Shown: piece after piece, positions 8,681 through 18,791 of the stretch
How the letters are laid out: each line of letters begins with the position of its first letter
How positions within the stretch are numbered: the first letter of the stretch is position 1
From: Polaromonas sp.
GTDB taxonomy: Bacteria; Pseudomonadota; Gammaproteobacteria; Burkholderiales; Burkholderiaceae_C
Length of the DNA: 64,000 nucleotides
Direction: 5' to 3'
Assembly: GCF_029945685.1 (NCBI RefSeq)
Contig: NZ_JAQSDA010000003.1
Span: 124,001-188,000 of the forward strand
Notes under the pieces: model-generated
Told to the model about the DNA's origin: nothing
Database searches by the model: none
What the model saw: only the letters and a program-made list of their open reading frames with translations
Made by a program: the position numbers and the translations under genes

Positions 8681-9892
8681 TCAGGCCGCCGTTCCCACGC
8701 CCAGCCATTGCGCCAGCACCTCGGCCGTGTGCTGCCCCAGCATGGGCGGCGGCCGCTGGTAAGCCACCGGTGAGCCGGACAGGCGGATCGGGTTGGCCAC
8801 CAGCGGCACGCTGCCGGCCAGCGCGTGCGGCATGTCGATGTGCAGGCCGCGCGAACGCACCTGCGGGTCGGCAAACACTTCATCGATGCGGTTGATCGGG
8901 CCGCAGGGCACGCCGGCGGCTTCGAGCGCGGCGATCCAGTCGGCCGAAGTGCGCATCACCGTGGCCTGGCGCAGCAGGGGCACCAGCACCGCGCGGTTCG
9001 CCACGCGCTGTGCGTTGGTGGCAAAGCGCGCGTCAGCCGACCAGTCGGGATGGCCCGCGACCTTGCAGAATCTGGCGAACTGCTCGTCGTTGCCCACCGC
9101 GAGGATGATGTCGCCGTCGGCCGTGGGGAAGGCCTGGTAGGGCACGATGTTCGGGTGTGCATTGCCCATGCGGCGCGGCACGGTCTGCCCGGCCAGGTAG
9201 TTGGAGGCCTGGTTGGCCAGGCAGGCAATCTGCACGTCCAGCAGCGCGAGGTCGATGTGTTGTCCCAGGCCCGACTTTTCGCGCTCGGCCAGGGCGGCCT
9301 GCACTGCAATCGTCGCATAAAGCCCGGTCATGATGTCGGTCAGGGCCACGCCGACTTTCTGTGGCCCGGCACCAGGCTCGCCGTCCGGCTGGCCGGTCAC
9401 GCTCATCAGCCCGCCCATGCCCTGGATCAAAAAGTCATAGCCGGCGCGTGCCGCGTAAGGGCCGGTCTGGCCAAAGCCGGTGATCGAGCAGTAAACCAGG
9501 CGCGGGTTCGCCGCGCTCAGGCTGGCGTAGTCCAGGCCATACCGCTTGAGCCCGCCGACCTTGAAGTTTTCCAGCACCACGTCGGCCTGCTGGGCGAGGG
9601 CGCGCACCTGCGCCTGTCCCTCCGGCGTGGCGATGTCGATGGCGACCGAACGTTTGTTGCGGTTGGCGCAGAGAAAGTAGGCGGCCTCGCTGGTGTCGCG
9701 GCCCGAAGCATCCTTCAGGTAGGGCGGTCCCCAGGCGCGGGTGTCGTCACCGCCCTGCGGTTTTTCGACCTTCACCACGTCGGCGCCCAGGTCGGCGAGC
9801 AGTTGCCCGGCCCAAGGGCCGGCGAGCACACGTGACAGATCCAGCACCCGTACGCCGGTCAGCGGCGGCGGGCGAACAGAAGGGGCTGACAT
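8681..9892 (-). CDS. CaiB/BaiF (family III) CoA-transferase
   Basis: 403-residue family III CoA-transferase that moves CoA between carboxylic acids. The N-terminus (GVRVLDLSRVLAGPWAGQLL, then ADVVKVEKPQGGDDTR) is typical; the catalytic Asp is expected in VGVALTDIMTG. It starts four bases after the glutaryl-CoA dehydrogenase stop, so the two are co-transcribed. That context suggests it activates glutarate, as succinyl-CoA:glutarate CoA-transferase does; this is inference from context, since the family is broad in substrate. Confidence 0.85.
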   Translation of the reverse strand: MSAPSVRPPPLTGVRVLDLSRVLAGPWAGQLLADLGADVVKVEKPQGGDDTRAWGPPYLKDASGRDTSEAAYFLCANRNKRSVAIDIATPEGQAQVRALAQQADVVLENFKVGGLKRYGLDYASLSAANPRLVYCSITGFGQTGPYAARAGYDFLIQGMGGLMSVTGQPDGEPGAGPQKVGVALTDIMTGLYATIAVQAALAEREKSGLGQHIDLALLDVQIACLANQASNYLAGQTVPRRMGNAHPNIVPYQAFPTADGDIILAVGNDEQFARFCKVAGHPDWSADARFATNAQRVANRAVLVPLLRQATVMRTSADWIAALEAAGVPCGPINRIDEVFADPQVRSRGLHIDMPHALAGSVPLVANPIRLSGSPVAYQRPPPMLGQHTAEVLAQWLGVGTAA

Positions 9893-9896
9893 GAGC

Positions 9897-11087
9897 TCAG
9901 GAAAACGCGGCGATGCCGGTGATCGCGCGGCCGAGGATCAGCGCATGCACGTCGTGTGTGCCTTCGTAGGTGTTGACCACTTCGAGGTTGACCAGGTGCC
10001 GCGCCACGCCGAACTCGTCGCTGATGCCGTTGCCGCCCAGCATGTCGCGCGCCATGCGGGCAATGTCGAGCGCCTTGCCGCAGGAGTTGCGTTTCATGAT
10101 GGAAGTCACTTCGACCGCAGCCGTGCCTTCATCCTTCATGCGGCCCAGGCGCAGGCAGCCCTGCAGGCCGAGCGCGATTTCGGTTTCCATGTCGGCGAGT
10201 TTTTTCTGGATCAGCTGGTTGGCGGCCAGCGGGCGGCCGAACTGCTTGCGGTCCAGCGTGTACTGGCGTGCCTTGTGGAAACAGTCTTCGGCCGCACCCA
10301 GCGCACCCCAGGCGATGCCGTAGCGGGCGGAGTTCAGGCAGGTGAACGGGCCCTTGAGGCCACGCACCTCGGGGAAAGCGTTTTCCTCGGGGCAGAAGAC
10401 TTCGTCCATGACGATTTCACCGGTGATGGAGGCGCGCAGGCCGACCTTGCCGTGCACGGCCGGGGCGCTCAGGCCTTTCCAGCCTTTTTCGAGTACAAAG
10501 CCGCGGATGGCGCCTTCGTCGTCCTTGGCCCAGACCACAAACACGTCGGCGATCGGGCTGTTGGTGATCCACATCTTGGCGCCCGAGAGCTTGTAGCCGC
10601 CGTCCACCTTTTTGGCGCGCGTGATCATGCTGCCGGGGTCGGAGCCGTGGTTGGGCTCGGTCAGGCCGAAGCAGCCAATCCATTCGCCGGTGGCCAGTTT
10701 CGGCAGGTACTTCTGTTTCGTGGCTTCGTTGCCGAACTCGTTGATCGGCACCATCACCAGCGAGGACTGCACACTCATCATGGAGCGGTAGCCGGAGTCG
10801 ACACGTTCGACCTCGCGCGCGGCCAGGCCGTAACAGACGTAGTTCAGGCCGGCGCCGCCGTAGGCTTCGGGAATGGTGCTGCCCAGCAGGCCCAGCGAAC
10901 CCATCTCGCGAAAGATCGCGACATCGGTTTTTTCATGGCGGAAGGCTTCCAGCACGCGCGGTGCCAGCTGCTCCTGGCAATAGGCGCTGGCGGTGTCACG
11001 CACCATGCGTTCGTCGTCGCTCAGCTGCTGGTCGAGCAACAGGGGGTCGGCCCAGTGGAAGCTGGCTTTTTGGGGGCTGGGGCTCAT
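9897..11087 (-). CDS. gcdH: Glutaryl-CoA dehydrogenase
   Basis: 396-residue acyl-CoA dehydrogenase; oxidises and decarboxylates glutaryl-CoA to crotonyl-CoA with FAD, the convergence point of lysine, tryptophan and glutarate breakdown. Seen: [17 protein letters not shown] (FAD/substrate segment), KMWITNSP, and the C-terminal [17 protein letters not shown], where the Glu is the catalytic base. The start at 11087 has GGAG nine bases upstream; longer in-frame options would add an unrelated 54-residue leader. It is followed by the CoA-transferase gene and faces a LysR gene across the divergent promoter region, the usual GcdH arrangement. Confidence 0.92.
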   Translation of the reverse strand: MSPSPQKASFHWADPLLLDQQLSDDERMVRDTASAYCQEQLAPRVLEAFRHEKTDVAIFREMGSLGLLGSTIPEAYGGAGLNYVCYGLAAREVERVDSGYRSMMSVQSSLVMVPINEFGNEATKQKYLPKLATGEWIGCFGLTEPNHGSDPGSMITRAKKVDGGYKLSGAKMWITNSPIADVFVVWAKDDEGAIRGFVLEKGWKGLSAPAVHGKVGLRASITGEIVMDEVFCPEENAFPEVRGLKGPFTCLNSARYGIAWGALGAAEDCFHKARQYTLDRKQFGRPLAANQLIQKKLADMETEIALGLQGCLRLGRMKDEGTAAVEVTSIMKRNSCGKALDIARMARDMLGGNGISDEFGVARHLVNLEVVNTYEGTHDVHALILGRAITGIAAFS

Positions 11088-11275
11088 GGGGAATCTCCAA
11101 AGACAAAAGGGTGGGGGAGGCCTGTCTGTGTGCATAAATCGCAACTCAGGAGACCGGCGAAAGCGTGTCGATGGGTGAAGCATACGCTCAGCCCGCGCCC
11201 TGGCGCAACCGATGATTTGGAACGGGTTTGTGCAAAAATGGAACTCCAACCACGCAGCCCCCGCAGGAGTCCGCC
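11088..11275. promoter_or_regulatory. Divergent gcdH / lysR promoter region
   Basis: 188 bases between the divergent gcdH and LysR starts. It must hold both promoters and, by LysR custom, the regulator's own sites. A short perfect inverted repeat, GCGCCCTGGCGC, lies at 11197-11208. I could not single out a convincing T-N11-A LysR box. Confidence 0.5.
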
Positions 11276-12199
11276 ATGCGACGAAAAATCCCTTCCACCG
11301 CGGCGCTGGCGCTGTTCGAATCGGCCGCGCGCCACCAGAGTTTTACGCAGGCGGCGCAGGAGCACGCGGTCACCCAGAGCGCGGTGTGCCGCCAGATCGC
11401 CGGTCTGGAAGACTTCCTGAGCGTGAAGCTGTTCCGGCGCACCAAACGCGGCGTCCTGCTCACCGAAGCGGGCACCAACTACGCCCGCAACGTACGCGCC
11501 CGCCTTGATGATGTGGAGCGCGACACGCTGTCCCTGATGGCCAAGGGCGGTGCCGGCGGTGCGCTGGAGCTGGGCGTGGTGCCGACGTTTGCCGCCAAAT
11601 GGCTGGTGCCGCGGCTCGGCGATTTCCAGCGTTTGCACCCTGATATCACGGTGCACCTGTCGTCGCGCACGCGGCCCTTCCTGTTTGCCGATACCGCGCT
11701 GGACGCGGCGATTTTTGCGGGCGACGCCGGCTGGCCGGGTACGGAGTCCTGTTTTCTGATGGACGAGCAGCTGGTGGCGGTCGGCAGCCCGGCGCTGGTC
11801 AGGACGCGGCGCACGCTGAAGGCCGCCGACCTGGCGCACCTGCCGCTGCTGCAGATGAGCACGCGGCCTTACGCCTGGCGGCAATGGTTTGAATCGCTGG
11901 GCCTGCAGATCGACAACGATCTGGCCGGCGCGCGCATGGAGCTGTTTTCCATCACCACCGAGGCGGCCATTCACGGACAGGGCCTGGCGCTGATCCCGCG
12001 TTTCCTGATTGAAGAGGATTTGAAACACGGCCGCCTGGTCCCGCTGATCGAGCACGAATTTATCAGCGACCGGCGTTATTACTTGATTTACCCGGAACAG
12101 AAGTCCGACAACACGGTGCTGGGGCTGTTTCGAGCCTGGCTCGACGACCAGGCCACCCGTTACCGGGATGCGCCGGGTTCTGTTCCCGAGGTGGCCTGA
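11276..12199 (+). CDS. LysR-family regulator, probable regulator of gcdH
   Basis: 307-residue LysR-type DNA-binding protein. The N-terminal winged helix-turn-helix is clear ([20 protein letters not shown], then [16 protein letters not shown]), followed by the substrate-binding effector domain ([18 protein letters not shown]...). The start at 11276 is preceded by GCAGGAG; the open frame extends 16 codons further without a better start. It is divergent from gcdH, so it probably controls gcdH and the CoA-transferase in response to glutarate or its CoA ester, as GcdR does elsewhere. The effector is inferred from position only. Confidence 0.88.
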   Translation: MRRKIPSTAALALFESAARHQSFTQAAQEHAVTQSAVCRQIAGLEDFLSVKLFRRTKRGVLLTEAGTNYARNVRARLDDVERDTLSLMAKGGAGGALELGVVPTFAAKWLVPRLGDFQRLHPDITVHLSSRTRPFLFADTALDAAIFAGDAGWPGTESCFLMDEQLVAVGSPALVRTRRTLKAADLAHLPLLQMSTRPYAWRQWFESLGLQIDNDLAGARMELFSITTEAAIHGQGLALIPRFLIEEDLKHGRLVPLIEHEFISDRRYYLIYPEQKSDNTVLGLFRAWLDDQATRYRDAPGSVPEVA

Positions 12200-12205
12200 G
12201 AGGTT

Positions 12206-12739
12206 CTAGCGCTGGGTGCCGCTGGTCAGGCGGCCCTGTTCGCGCCGGTTCTGGGCCTGCTCGCGCAGGGCGCGCTGGCCCAGCGACTCCTCGCCTTGCC
12301 GTTGCCTCTGGTCGTCCTGGCGTGTCAGCTCGCGCTGCTGCCGCCATGCGTCGCGTTGCAACTGCTGCTGTTCGCGCCAGGCCAGTTCCTGGTCGCTTGG
12401 GCCGGGGCGCTGGGGCTGCCAGGTGCCGTTGCGCTGCGCCTGCTCCCGCAGCGCACGCTCGCCCAGGCTTTCCTGGCTCTGCCGGATCTGGGCGTCCTGC
12501 TGGCGCGTCAGCTCGCGCTGCCGGCGCTCGTGTTCGCGTTGCATCTGCCATTGTTCCCACTGCGCCCGCTCGATGGCGCTGTAGTAGGGCGGCGGGCCGG
12601 TTCCTGTCCAGGTTTCGGTCCGGGTGGTGACGGTCGGCAGTTGCGCCCAGGCGGGCGCCAGCGCCAGCACCAGCAGGCCGGCGACTGGCCAGGGAAGCAT
12701 GCGTCCCCGGTATTTGCGTGGTTTCAACGTTGTGCTCAT
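12206..12739 (-). CDS. Exported Gln/Arg-rich protein of unknown function
   Basis: 177 residues. A Sec signal peptide (hydrophobic stretch PVAGLLVLALAPAWA) is followed by a very hydrophilic, Gln/Arg/Glu-rich body, probably helical or coiled. It carries an internal duplication: a segment ending ERALREQAQ is repeated about 60 residues later as QRALREQAQ, each copy preceded by a QRELTR block. The start at 12739 (MSTTLK) is favoured because GGAG lies six bases upstream; another ATG at 12751 is in frame but has no such site. Function unknown. Confidence 0.65.
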   Translation of the reverse strand: MSTTLKPRKYRGRMLPWPVAGLLVLALAPAWAQLPTVTTRTETWTGTGPPPYYSAIERAQWEQWQMQREHERRQRELTRQQDAQIRQSQESLGERALREQAQRNGTWQPQRPGPSDQELAWREQQQLQRDAWRQQRELTRQDDQRQRQGEESLGQRALREQAQNRREQGRLTSGTQR

Positions 12740-12908
12740 GGGTGTCTCCATCTGTGCGCCCGGTGCATTTCAACACCCTACTGTACGCAAAGCGAAAAAC
12801 AGCGTCGGCAACCCGGACGCTGGACTGGGGTGGGTTGTAGCGGCAGTTTTTACCAGGACCAGCCAGCGGCCATCCGGTTTTCGGGACTTTACATAAAAAT
12901 ACCCTACC

Positions 12909-12953
12909 GGCCCTTATTCCACGGGCGCAACCAGCTATTTAATTCATAGCAAA
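12909..12953 (-). repeat. Interspersed 50-bp repeat (GCTAT family), copy 2
   Basis: On the plus strand GGCCCTTATTCCACGGGCGC, then CAGCTATTTAATTCATAGC: the reverse orientation of the copy at 8597. It lies in the divergent gap between the exported-protein gene and the next gene, where no terminator is needed, so the family is not simply a terminator. Confidence 0.75.
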
Positions 12954-12987
12954 TTGCCGCCATGCGCAATGTGCGACGATTGCCCCC

Positions 12988-14049
12988 ATGCAAAATTTCT
13001 GGTCTTCCAGCGGCTTCCACCAGCTTCAGATCACCCCGAGGGGCTGGCTGGCCCCCACCGACGATTACCTGCGCCTCTTCCTGAACCGTCCCGAACTGGC
13101 CCTGGTGCGCGAGTCCTGCGCGGCTGAGCACGCTTTGCACGCGGCCTTGCTGGCCGCACCGTCGCGGCTGGTGGCCGAGGCCGAACTGCAGGCCCTGCAG
13201 GACGCCGACGCCCGCGAGAGTTACGGCCTGTTTTTGCGCTTTCGCGACGGGCTGCTGGCGGCCGGCACGCTGGAGGCTTATTACCTGGGCTTATTCCGTA
13301 GCGGCAGCATCAGCATTGCGCCCCTGTTCATCGACCTGCTGGCCCAGGCCATCCTGCGCAAGGTGCTGGACGAGACCACCGATGCCTACGAGGTGCGTGC
13401 TGCTGAAATGCTGTTCCGCGTCCAGCGCGTCGGCACGCAGGACGGCCAGGTGCTGGCCGGCGACCGCGATGTCCTTGACATGTTCAACGAAACCGGCGGC
13501 CTGGGCGACTTCGGACGCTTCCTGGCGGAGGCGCAAGCGCCGCTGCGCAGTATCAACATGCAGGTGCTGACGGACGCCAACGCGCCCGACTACTGGCCAG
13601 CGAGTGACCGCCACAACTTCCTGCTCGACCTCACCCATGAAATCAACAACGACCTGAGCCACGGCCTGGTGTTCACCATGACGCGCGCCCGCTCGGGCCT
13701 GACCGCGCTGGCGCGGGTGCTGGAAAAGTGGGTGCGGCATTTCCTCGGCGTGGAGGTCAGCATCAAGCCCCTGCAGAAGATTGAAGATGAGGCCTGGCGC
13801 TGGCATGTGGGGCTGGACGTGGAGGCGACGGCGCTGCTCAATGACCTGTACGAGGGCAGGGAGGTGGAGGCCGGGCGCATGCAGCGCCTGCTCAGCCTCT
13901 TCAGGCTGGATTTTGCGGAGCCGCAGGAGATGCGCGCCGATGTGGCCGGCAAGCCGGTCTACCTCGGCCTGATGATGAATGCCCACGGCGTGTTGAAGCT
14001 GAAACCGCAGAATCTGCTGCTGAACCTGCCGCTGAAGCAGGCCATGTAA
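12988..14049 (+). CDS. Conserved hypothetical protein (DUF6352-like)
   Basis: 353 residues, no signal peptide, no clear membrane segment. The opening MQNFWSSSGFHQL and the internal YWPASDRHNFLLDLTHEINND are distinctive and remind me of the DUF6352 family of Burkholderiales; that assignment is from memory. No catalytic motif was recognised. It stands alone between a divergent gene and the small basic-protein gene 96 bases downstream. Function unknown. Confidence 0.75.
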   Translation: MQNFWSSSGFHQLQITPRGWLAPTDDYLRLFLNRPELALVRESCAAEHALHAALLAAPSRLVAEAELQALQDADARESYGLFLRFRDGLLAAGTLEAYYLGLFRSGSISIAPLFIDLLAQAILRKVLDETTDAYEVRAAEMLFRVQRVGTQDGQVLAGDRDVLDMFNETGGLGDFGRFLAEAQAPLRSINMQVLTDANAPDYWPASDRHNFLLDLTHEINNDLSHGLVFTMTRARSGLTALARVLEKWVRHFLGVEVSIKPLQKIEDEAWRWHVGLDVEATALLNDLYEGREVEAGRMQRLLSLFRLDFAEPQEMRADVAGKPVYLGLMMNAHGVLKLKPQNLLLNLPLKQAM

Positions 14050-14145
14050 ATCGGGTTCGGCCGGCCGGCCGGCCCTGCGCTGACTCGACCGGGGCGCGGT
14101 AGCTTAAAATGCCGGGTTCTGCCAATTTTTAATCCGGAGTCTTCC

Positions 14146-14310
14146 ATGTCCAAAAAAATCCGCGTCGAAGCCGACATCTGCGCACCAAAACCTGTTCCCG
14201 CCCCCGGCATGACCCGCACGGCCGGGCGCGGCCAGAAGATCAGCCTGGAGCGCGGCACCTGGACCCGCAGCAAAAAGAACCCCGGCAAGCGCCCGCACAA
14301 AGGCGGTTGA
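14146..14310 (+). CDS. Small basic protein, 54 residues
   Basis: A short gene with ATG, CCGGAG six bases upstream, and TGA at 14308-14310. The product starts MSKKIRVEADICAPKP and ends in a Lys/Arg-rich tail (WTRSKKNPGKRPHKGG); about a quarter of residues are Lys or Arg. It may bind nucleic acid, but nothing identifies a function. A good rho-independent terminator follows 11 bases later, which supports a real transcription unit. Confidence 0.65.
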   Translation: MSKKIRVEADICAPKPVPAPGMTRTAGRGQKISLERGTWTRSKKNPGKRPHKGG

Positions 14311-14321
14311 TTGGCGTCCAG

Positions 14322-14352
14322 CCGGTCCCGCTTGTGCCGGGAACCGGTTTTT
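14322..14352 (+). terminator. Rho-independent terminator
   Basis: CCGGTCCCG, a 6-7 base loop, then CGGGAACCGG (one bulged base) followed by TTTTT. It sits directly after the 54-residue protein gene. Confidence 0.8.
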
Positions 14353-14367
14353 GTCCGCTTCGGTTCA

Positions 14368-14387
14368 GATCACCAGCTAAGGTGATC
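14368..14387. repeat. Perfect 7-bp inverted repeat
   Basis: GATCACC, six-base loop, GGTGATC, between the terminator and the interspersed repeat in the convergent gap before icmF. It has no T run on either strand, so its role is unclear; it may be a second hairpin for the icmF 3' end. Confidence 0.4.
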
Positions 14388-14397
14388 GAAATCAGCC

Positions 14398-14446
14398 TTC
14401 AGCCCTGATGGATAAAGCGCAGGCAGCTATTGATAACATAGCAAAT
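14398..14446 (-). repeat. Interspersed 50-bp repeat (GCTAT family), copy 3
   Basis: Plus-strand TTCAGCCCTGATGG, then GCGCAGGCAGCTATTGATAA and CATAGC: reverse orientation, somewhat diverged. It lies in the convergent gap before the icmF stop. Confidence 0.65.
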
Positions 14447-14491
14447 GGCGCAACGCCCGGGACTTTCAGAGGCCGGGGCTGCGGCCCCTTC

Positions 14492-17400
14492 TCACATATT
14501 GCGACGGTACTGCCCGCCCACCTCGAACAGCGCGTGGGTGATCTGGCCCAGTGAGCAGACGCGCACCGCGTCCATCAGCACCTCGAACACATTGTCATTG
14601 GCAATCACCGCCTGCTGCAGGCGCTTGAGCATGGCGGGAGCTTCCCTGGCATGGCGCTGGTGGAAATCCTGCAAACGTGCCAGCTGGCTCTGCTTTTCCT
14701 CGTCGGTAGAGCGCGCCAGCTCCAGCTTGTCCTGCACGGCGTCGCCATGCGGGTTGCGGAAGGTGTTGACGCCGATGATGGGCAGCTCGCCCGTGTGTTT
14801 GAGCATTTCGTAATGCATGGATTCGTCCTGGATGCGGCCACGCTGGTAGCCGGTCTCCATCGCGCCCAGCACGCCGCCGCGTTCGGCGATGCGTTCAAAC
14901 TCGGCCAGCACCGCCTCTTCCAGCAGCTCGGTCAGCTCCTCGATGATGAAAGCCCCCTGTGACGGGTTTTCGTTTTTCGCCAGGCCCCACTCGCGATTGA
15001 TGATGAGCTGGATCGCCATCGCGCGGCGCACCGATTCCTCGGTCGGCGTGGTGATGGCTTCGTCAAACGCGTTGGTGTGCAGGGAGTTGCAGTTGTCGTA
15101 AATCGCAATCAGCGCCTGCAGGGTGGTGCGGATGTCGTTGAACTGGATCTCCTGCGCATGCAGGCTGCGGCCGCTGGTCTGGATGTGGTACTTGAGCTTC
15201 TGGCTGCGCTCGTTGGCGCCGTATTTCTCTTTCATGGCCACGGCCCAGATGCGGCGCGCCACGCGGCCCATCACGGTGTATTCCGGGTCCATGCCGTTGC
15301 TGAAGAAAAAACTCAGGTTGGGCGCGAAGTCGTCGATGTGCATGCCGCGCGCGAGGTAGGCTTCGACAAAGGTGAAGCCGTTGGACAGCGTGAAGGCCAG
15401 CTGGCTGATGGGGTTGGCGCCGGCCTCGGCGATGTGGTAACCGCTGATGGAGACGCTGTAGAAATTGCGCACGCGGTTGTGCACAAAATACTCGGCGATG
15501 TCGCCCATCACCTTGAGGCTGAACTCGGTCGAGAAGATGCAGGTGTTCTGGCCCTGGTCTTCTTTCAGGATGTCGGCCTGCACCGTGCCGCGCACGTTTT
15601 CCTGCACCCATTCGCGGATTTTTTCGGTTTCGGTCGCGGTCGGTTCGCGGCCGTTGTCGGCCCTGAACTTCTCCAGGTTCTGGTCGATGGCGGTGTTCAT
15701 GAACATGGCCAGGATGGTCGGCGCCGGGCCGTTGATGGTCATGCTGACCGAGGTGCTGGGGCTGCACAGGTCAAAACCGTCGTAGAGCACCTTCATGTCG
15801 TCGAGCGTGGCAATCGATACGCCGCTGTTGCCAACTTTGCCGTAAATGTCGGGCCGCAGGTCGGGGTCGTTGCCGTACAGCGTCACCGAGTCGAAGGCCG
15901 TGCTCAGGCGTTTGGCGGCCATGCCCTGGCTCAGCAGCTTGAAACGCGTATTGGTGCGAAACGCATCACCTTCGCCGGCAAACATGCGGGTAGGGTCTTC
16001 GCCCTCGCGCTTGAAGGCAAAGGTGCCGGCGGTGTAGGGGTAGCTGCCCGGCACGTTGTCCAGCATCAGCCACTTGAGGATTTCGCCGTGGTCTTCGTAC
16101 TGCGGCAGCGCGACTTTGCGGATCGGTGTACCTGACAATGATTTGGTGACCAGCGCGGTGCGGATTTCCTTGTCGCGGATTTTCACCACATATTCTTCAC
16201 CCGCGTAGGCCTGTTGCATGTCGGGCCACTGACCCAGCAGCTGCCGCGCATCGCTGTCCATGCGGGCCTTGCGTTTGCCTGCCAGATCCAGCGCGGCTTC
16301 GGCCGCCGGTGCGCGCTCGGGTTTGTCGACCTTGAGCATGGCGGCGGCGGCCTGAAGTTGCTGCACTTCGCGCGCCAGCTGGGCCTGGGCGCGGGCGCGC
16401 TTTTTGTAGCCGCGCACCGTGTCGCTGATTTCGGCCAGGTAACGCGTACGGGCGGCCGGCACCACCGGTGTCTGGTTGGTGCTGTGGCGCACATTGACGG
16501 CGGGCAGGGCGCTGTCGGCCAGCTTCAGGCCAAGCCCGGCCAGGCGCGGCTTGAGGGCCTGGTACAGCGCGGTGACGCCGTCGTCGTTGAAACGCGCGGC
16601 CATGGTGCCGAACACCGGCATCTGGTCAGGCGCGGTGCCCCAGGCTTCCTTGTTGCGCTGCACCTGCTTGGCCACGTCGCGCAGGGCGTCGAGCGAACCC
16701 TTGCGGTCGAACTTGTTGATGGCGACAAACTCGGCGAAGTCCAGCATGTCGATTTTTTCCAGCTGGCTGGCGGCGCCAAACTCCGGCGTCATCACATACA
16801 TGGGTACGTCCACCAGCGGCACGATGGCGGCATCGCCCTGGCCAATGCCCGAGGTCTCGACCACGATCAGGTCAAAACCGGCCACCTTGCAGGCGGCAAT
16901 CACTTCGGGCAAGGCCTTGCTGATCTCGCTGCCGAATTCACGCGTGGCCAGGCTGCGCATGAAAACGCGCTGACCCTGCTGCCAGGGGCTGATGGCATTC
17001 ATGCGGATGCGGTCGCCGAGCAGCGCGCCGCCACTTTTGCGCCGTGAGGGGTCGATGCTGATGACGGCCACGCGCAGCTGGTCGTTCTGGTCCAGCCGCA
17101 GGCGGCGTATCAGCTCGTCGGTCAGCGAGGACTTGCCGGCACCACCGGTGCCGGTGATGCCCAGCACTGGTATCTTTTTGATAGCAGCCTGCGCCTGCAG
17201 CGTCTGGACCAGCGCCGGATTGGCCTTGTCGTTTTCAAGCGCGGTCATCAGTTGCGCCAGCGCGCGCCAGGCCATCTCGCCATGGCCTTCGATCGCCTGA
17301 AGGTCGGTGGGCGCGAAACCGGTCAGGTCCTTGTCGCAGCGCATGACCATTTCGCCGATCATGCCGGCCAGGCCCATTTTCTGGCCGTCTTCGGGGCTGT

Positions 17401-17785
17401 AGATGCGCGCGACGCCATAGGCATGAAGCTCGCGGATCTCGGGCGGCACAATCACGCCGCCGCCGCCGCCGAACACCTGGATGTGTTCGCCGCCGCGGCT
17501 CCTGAGCAGGTCGACCATGTATTTGAAGTACTCGACATGCCCGCCCTGGTAGGAGCTGATGGCAATGCCCTGCGCGTCTTCCTGCAGCGCCGCCGTGACG
17601 ACTTCGTCGACGCTGCGGTTGTGGCCCAGGTGAATCACCTCGGCACCCATGCCCTGGAGGATGCGCCGCATGATGTTGATGGCCGCGTCATGGCCGTCAA
17701 ACAGCGAGGCGGCCGTGACAAAACGCACCTTGTGCGTGGGGCGGTAGCTGGCAAGGGCCTGGTAGTCGGCGGACAGGTCGGTCAT
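14492..17785 (-). CDS. icmF: Fused isobutyryl-CoA mutase IcmF
   Basis: 1097-residue adenosylcobalamin enzyme interconverting isobutyryl-CoA and n-butyryl-CoA (some relatives use pivalyl-CoA). Domains in order: B12-binding domain ([12 protein letters not shown] with the cobalt-ligand His, then ISSYQGGH); a MeaB-like GTPase chaperone ([12 protein letters not shown], later NKFDRKG); a linker; and the mutase barrel ([20 protein letters not shown], then [17 protein letters not shown]). The length fits IcmF (about 1090). The start has a weak upstream site, but [11 protein letters not shown] aligns with family N-termini as I recall them. The ppk2 stop is 40 bases upstream on the same strand, so both are likely expressed from the palindrome-bearing promoter at 18691. 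Confidence 0.92.
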   Translation of the reverse strand: MTDLSADYQALASYRPTHKVRFVTAASLFDGHDAAINIMRRILQGMGAEVIHLGHNRSVDEVVTAALQEDAQGIAISSYQGGHVEYFKYMVDLLRSRGGEHIQVFGGGGGVIVPPEIRELHAYGVARIYSPEDGQKMGLAGMIGEMVMRCDKDLTGFAPTDLQAIEGHGEMAWRALAQLMTALENDKANPALVQTLQAQAAIKKIPVLGITGTGGAGKSSLTDELIRRLRLDQNDQLRVAVISIDPSRRKSGGALLGDRIRMNAISPWQQGQRVFMRSLATREFGSEISKALPEVIAACKVAGFDLIVVETSGIGQGDAAIVPLVDVPMYVMTPEFGAASQLEKIDMLDFAEFVAINKFDRKGSLDALRDVAKQVQRNKEAWGTAPDQMPVFGTMAARFNDDGVTALYQALKPRLAGLGLKLADSALPAVNVRHSTNQTPVVPAARTRYLAEISDTVRGYKKRARAQAQLAREVQQLQAAAAMLKVDKPERAPAAEAALDLAGKRKARMDSDARQLLGQWPDMQQAYAGEEYVVKIRDKEIRTALVTKSLSGTPIRKVALPQYEDHGEILKWLMLDNVPGSYPYTAGTFAFKREGEDPTRMFAGEGDAFRTNTRFKLLSQGMAAKRLSTAFDSVTLYGNDPDLRPDIYGKVGNSGVSIATLDDMKVLYDGFDLCSPSTSVSMTINGPAPTILAMFMNTAIDQNLEKFRADNGREPTATETEKIREWVQENVRGTVQADILKEDQGQNTCIFSTEFSLKVMGDIAEYFVHNRVRNFYSVSISGYHIAEAGANPISQLAFTLSNGFTFVEAYLARGMHIDDFAPNLSFFFSNGMDPEYTVMGRVARRIWAVAMKEKYGANERSQKLKYHIQTSGRSLHAQEIQFNDIRTTLQALIAIYDNCNSLHTNAFDEAITTPTEESVRRAMAIQLIINREWGLAKNENPSQGAFIIEELTELLEEAVLAEFERIAERGGVLGAMETGYQRGRIQDESMHYEMLKHTGELPIIGVNTFRNPHGDAVQDKLELARSTDEEKQSQLARLQDFHQRHAREAPAMLKRLQQAVIANDNVFEVLMDAVRVCSLGQITHALFEVGGQYRRNM

Positions 17786-17825
17786 GGCGGCGCTCTCTGG
17801 AGGTTGTCTCGTGACTGGTGTGAAA

Positions 17826-18671
17826 TTATTCGATCTTCAGTCCGGCCAGCGCCGGATCGTCAGGCGGGTAGCGCAGGTCCAGCGACTTGAGTTTGTCGCG
17901 CACCAGCGTGGCCACCATCAGGTTGCGGTGGGTCTTGGAGTCAGCCGGCACCACGGTCCAGGGCGCCCAGGGGGTGCTGGTCGCCCCCAGCAGCGCCTCG
18001 TAGGCCGTCTGGTAGTCGGCCCACTGCTTGCGGGCCTCCAGGTCGCCCATGGCGAACTTCCAGCGTTTGGTCGGGTCGTCGATGCGTTCCTGCAGGCGCT
18101 GGCCCTGCTCCTCGAAGCTGATGTGCAGCATGAACTTGAGGATCACCGTGCCGGTTTCGGCCAGCAGGCGTTCGAACTCGTTGATGTGGGCAAAACGCTG
18201 CGCGGTCTGCTCCGGGGTGATCCAGCCCTTGACCACCGGCACCAGCACGTCTTCGTAGTGGCTGCGGTTGAAAATCATGGTTTCGCCCGCCCCGGGCATC
18301 TGGCGATGGATGCGCCACAGGTAGTCGTGCGCCCGCTCTTCCTCGCTCGGCGCCTTCCAGCCGACGGTGTGCACGCCCAGCGGGCTGGTCCGGCTGAACA
18401 CGGCGCGAATCGTCCCGTCCTTGCCGGAGGTGTCGGTGCCTTGCAGCAGGACCAGCAGCTTGTAGCGCTTGTCGGCGTAAAACAGGTCCTGCAGGCTGTC
18501 CAGTTCCATGGCCAGGGCTTCCACGGCGGCCTTGTCGTCGGCTTTGGCTCCGTTGGAAAAGGGCTTGGCCGAGGGCTGGAGTGCGGACAGCCCAAACGGC
18601 CGGCCCCGCCCGGTGGTGGGCGGTTGCCAGGGGGCCAGCAGGGCCGCGCGCTTGCTGTTGCCGTTGGACAT
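17826..18671 (-). CDS. ppk2: Polyphosphate kinase 2 (PPK2) family protein
   Basis: 281-residue kinase that uses polyphosphate to phosphorylate nucleotides. Seen: Walker [11 protein letters not shown] near residue 78, the lid segment [16 protein letters not shown], and [14 protein letters not shown], typical of single-domain PPK2 enzymes. Whether it acts on NMP, NDP or both cannot be told by eye. GGAG lies eight bases before ATG. It is upstream of icmF with only a 40-base gap; since IcmF hydrolyses GTP, nucleotide regeneration is a possible link, but that is speculation. Confidence 0.88.
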   Translation of the reverse strand: MSNGNSKRAALLAPWQPPTTGRGRPFGLSALQPSAKPFSNGAKADDKAAVEALAMELDSLQDLFYADKRYKLLVLLQGTDTSGKDGTIRAVFSRTSPLGVHTVGWKAPSEEERAHDYLWRIHRQMPGAGETMIFNRSHYEDVLVPVVKGWITPEQTAQRFAHINEFERLLAETGTVILKFMLHISFEEQGQRLQERIDDPTKRWKFAMGDLEARKQWADYQTAYEALLGATSTPWAPWTVVPADSKTHRNLMVATLVRDKLKSLDLRYPPDDPALAGLKIE

Positions 18672-18690
18672 GGCTGTCTCCGTGTAGATG

Positions 18691-18714
18691 ATTGACGTTT
18701 ACGTAAACGTCAAT
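18691..18714. promoter_or_regulatory. Perfect 24-bp palindrome, probable operator for ppk2-icmF
   Basis: The sequence reads the same on both strands; the left arm is ATTGACGTTTAC. It lies 20-43 bases before the ppk2 start, overlapping the expected promoter. The inner TTTACGTAAA resembles sites I associate, from memory, with MerR-type regulators of branched-chain acyl-CoA and fatty acid breakdown such as LiuR. That would suit an icmF operon. Confidence 0.75.
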
Positions 18715-18724
18715 CTTACCGTTT

Positions 18725-18757
18725 TTTCAAAACAAAAGGGCGCCTGCGCGCCCCCTT
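18725..18757 (-). terminator. Rho-independent terminator after dctM
   Basis: Stem GGGCGC / GCGCCC at 18738-18753, read on the minus strand and followed by a T-rich run (CTTTTGTTTTGAAAAAAC). It ends the TRAP transporter transcript. Confidence 0.75.
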
Positions 18758-18791
18758 GCTTGCCCACAGGTGGGCGGTGCCAGATAGCGCC

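Noticed and set aside
12206..12776. A competing 237-codon minus-strand frame over the exported-protein gene
   Set aside because: The chosen frame has a proper signal peptide, internal duplication and ribosome site; the competing one is Ala/Arg/Pro-rich low-complexity sequence typical of a shadow frame.
17172..17200. GCTAT-family-like repeat inside icmF
   Set aside because: Only a short GCTATC-type core is shared, in a variable linker before the GTPase domain; the other repeat blocks are absent.
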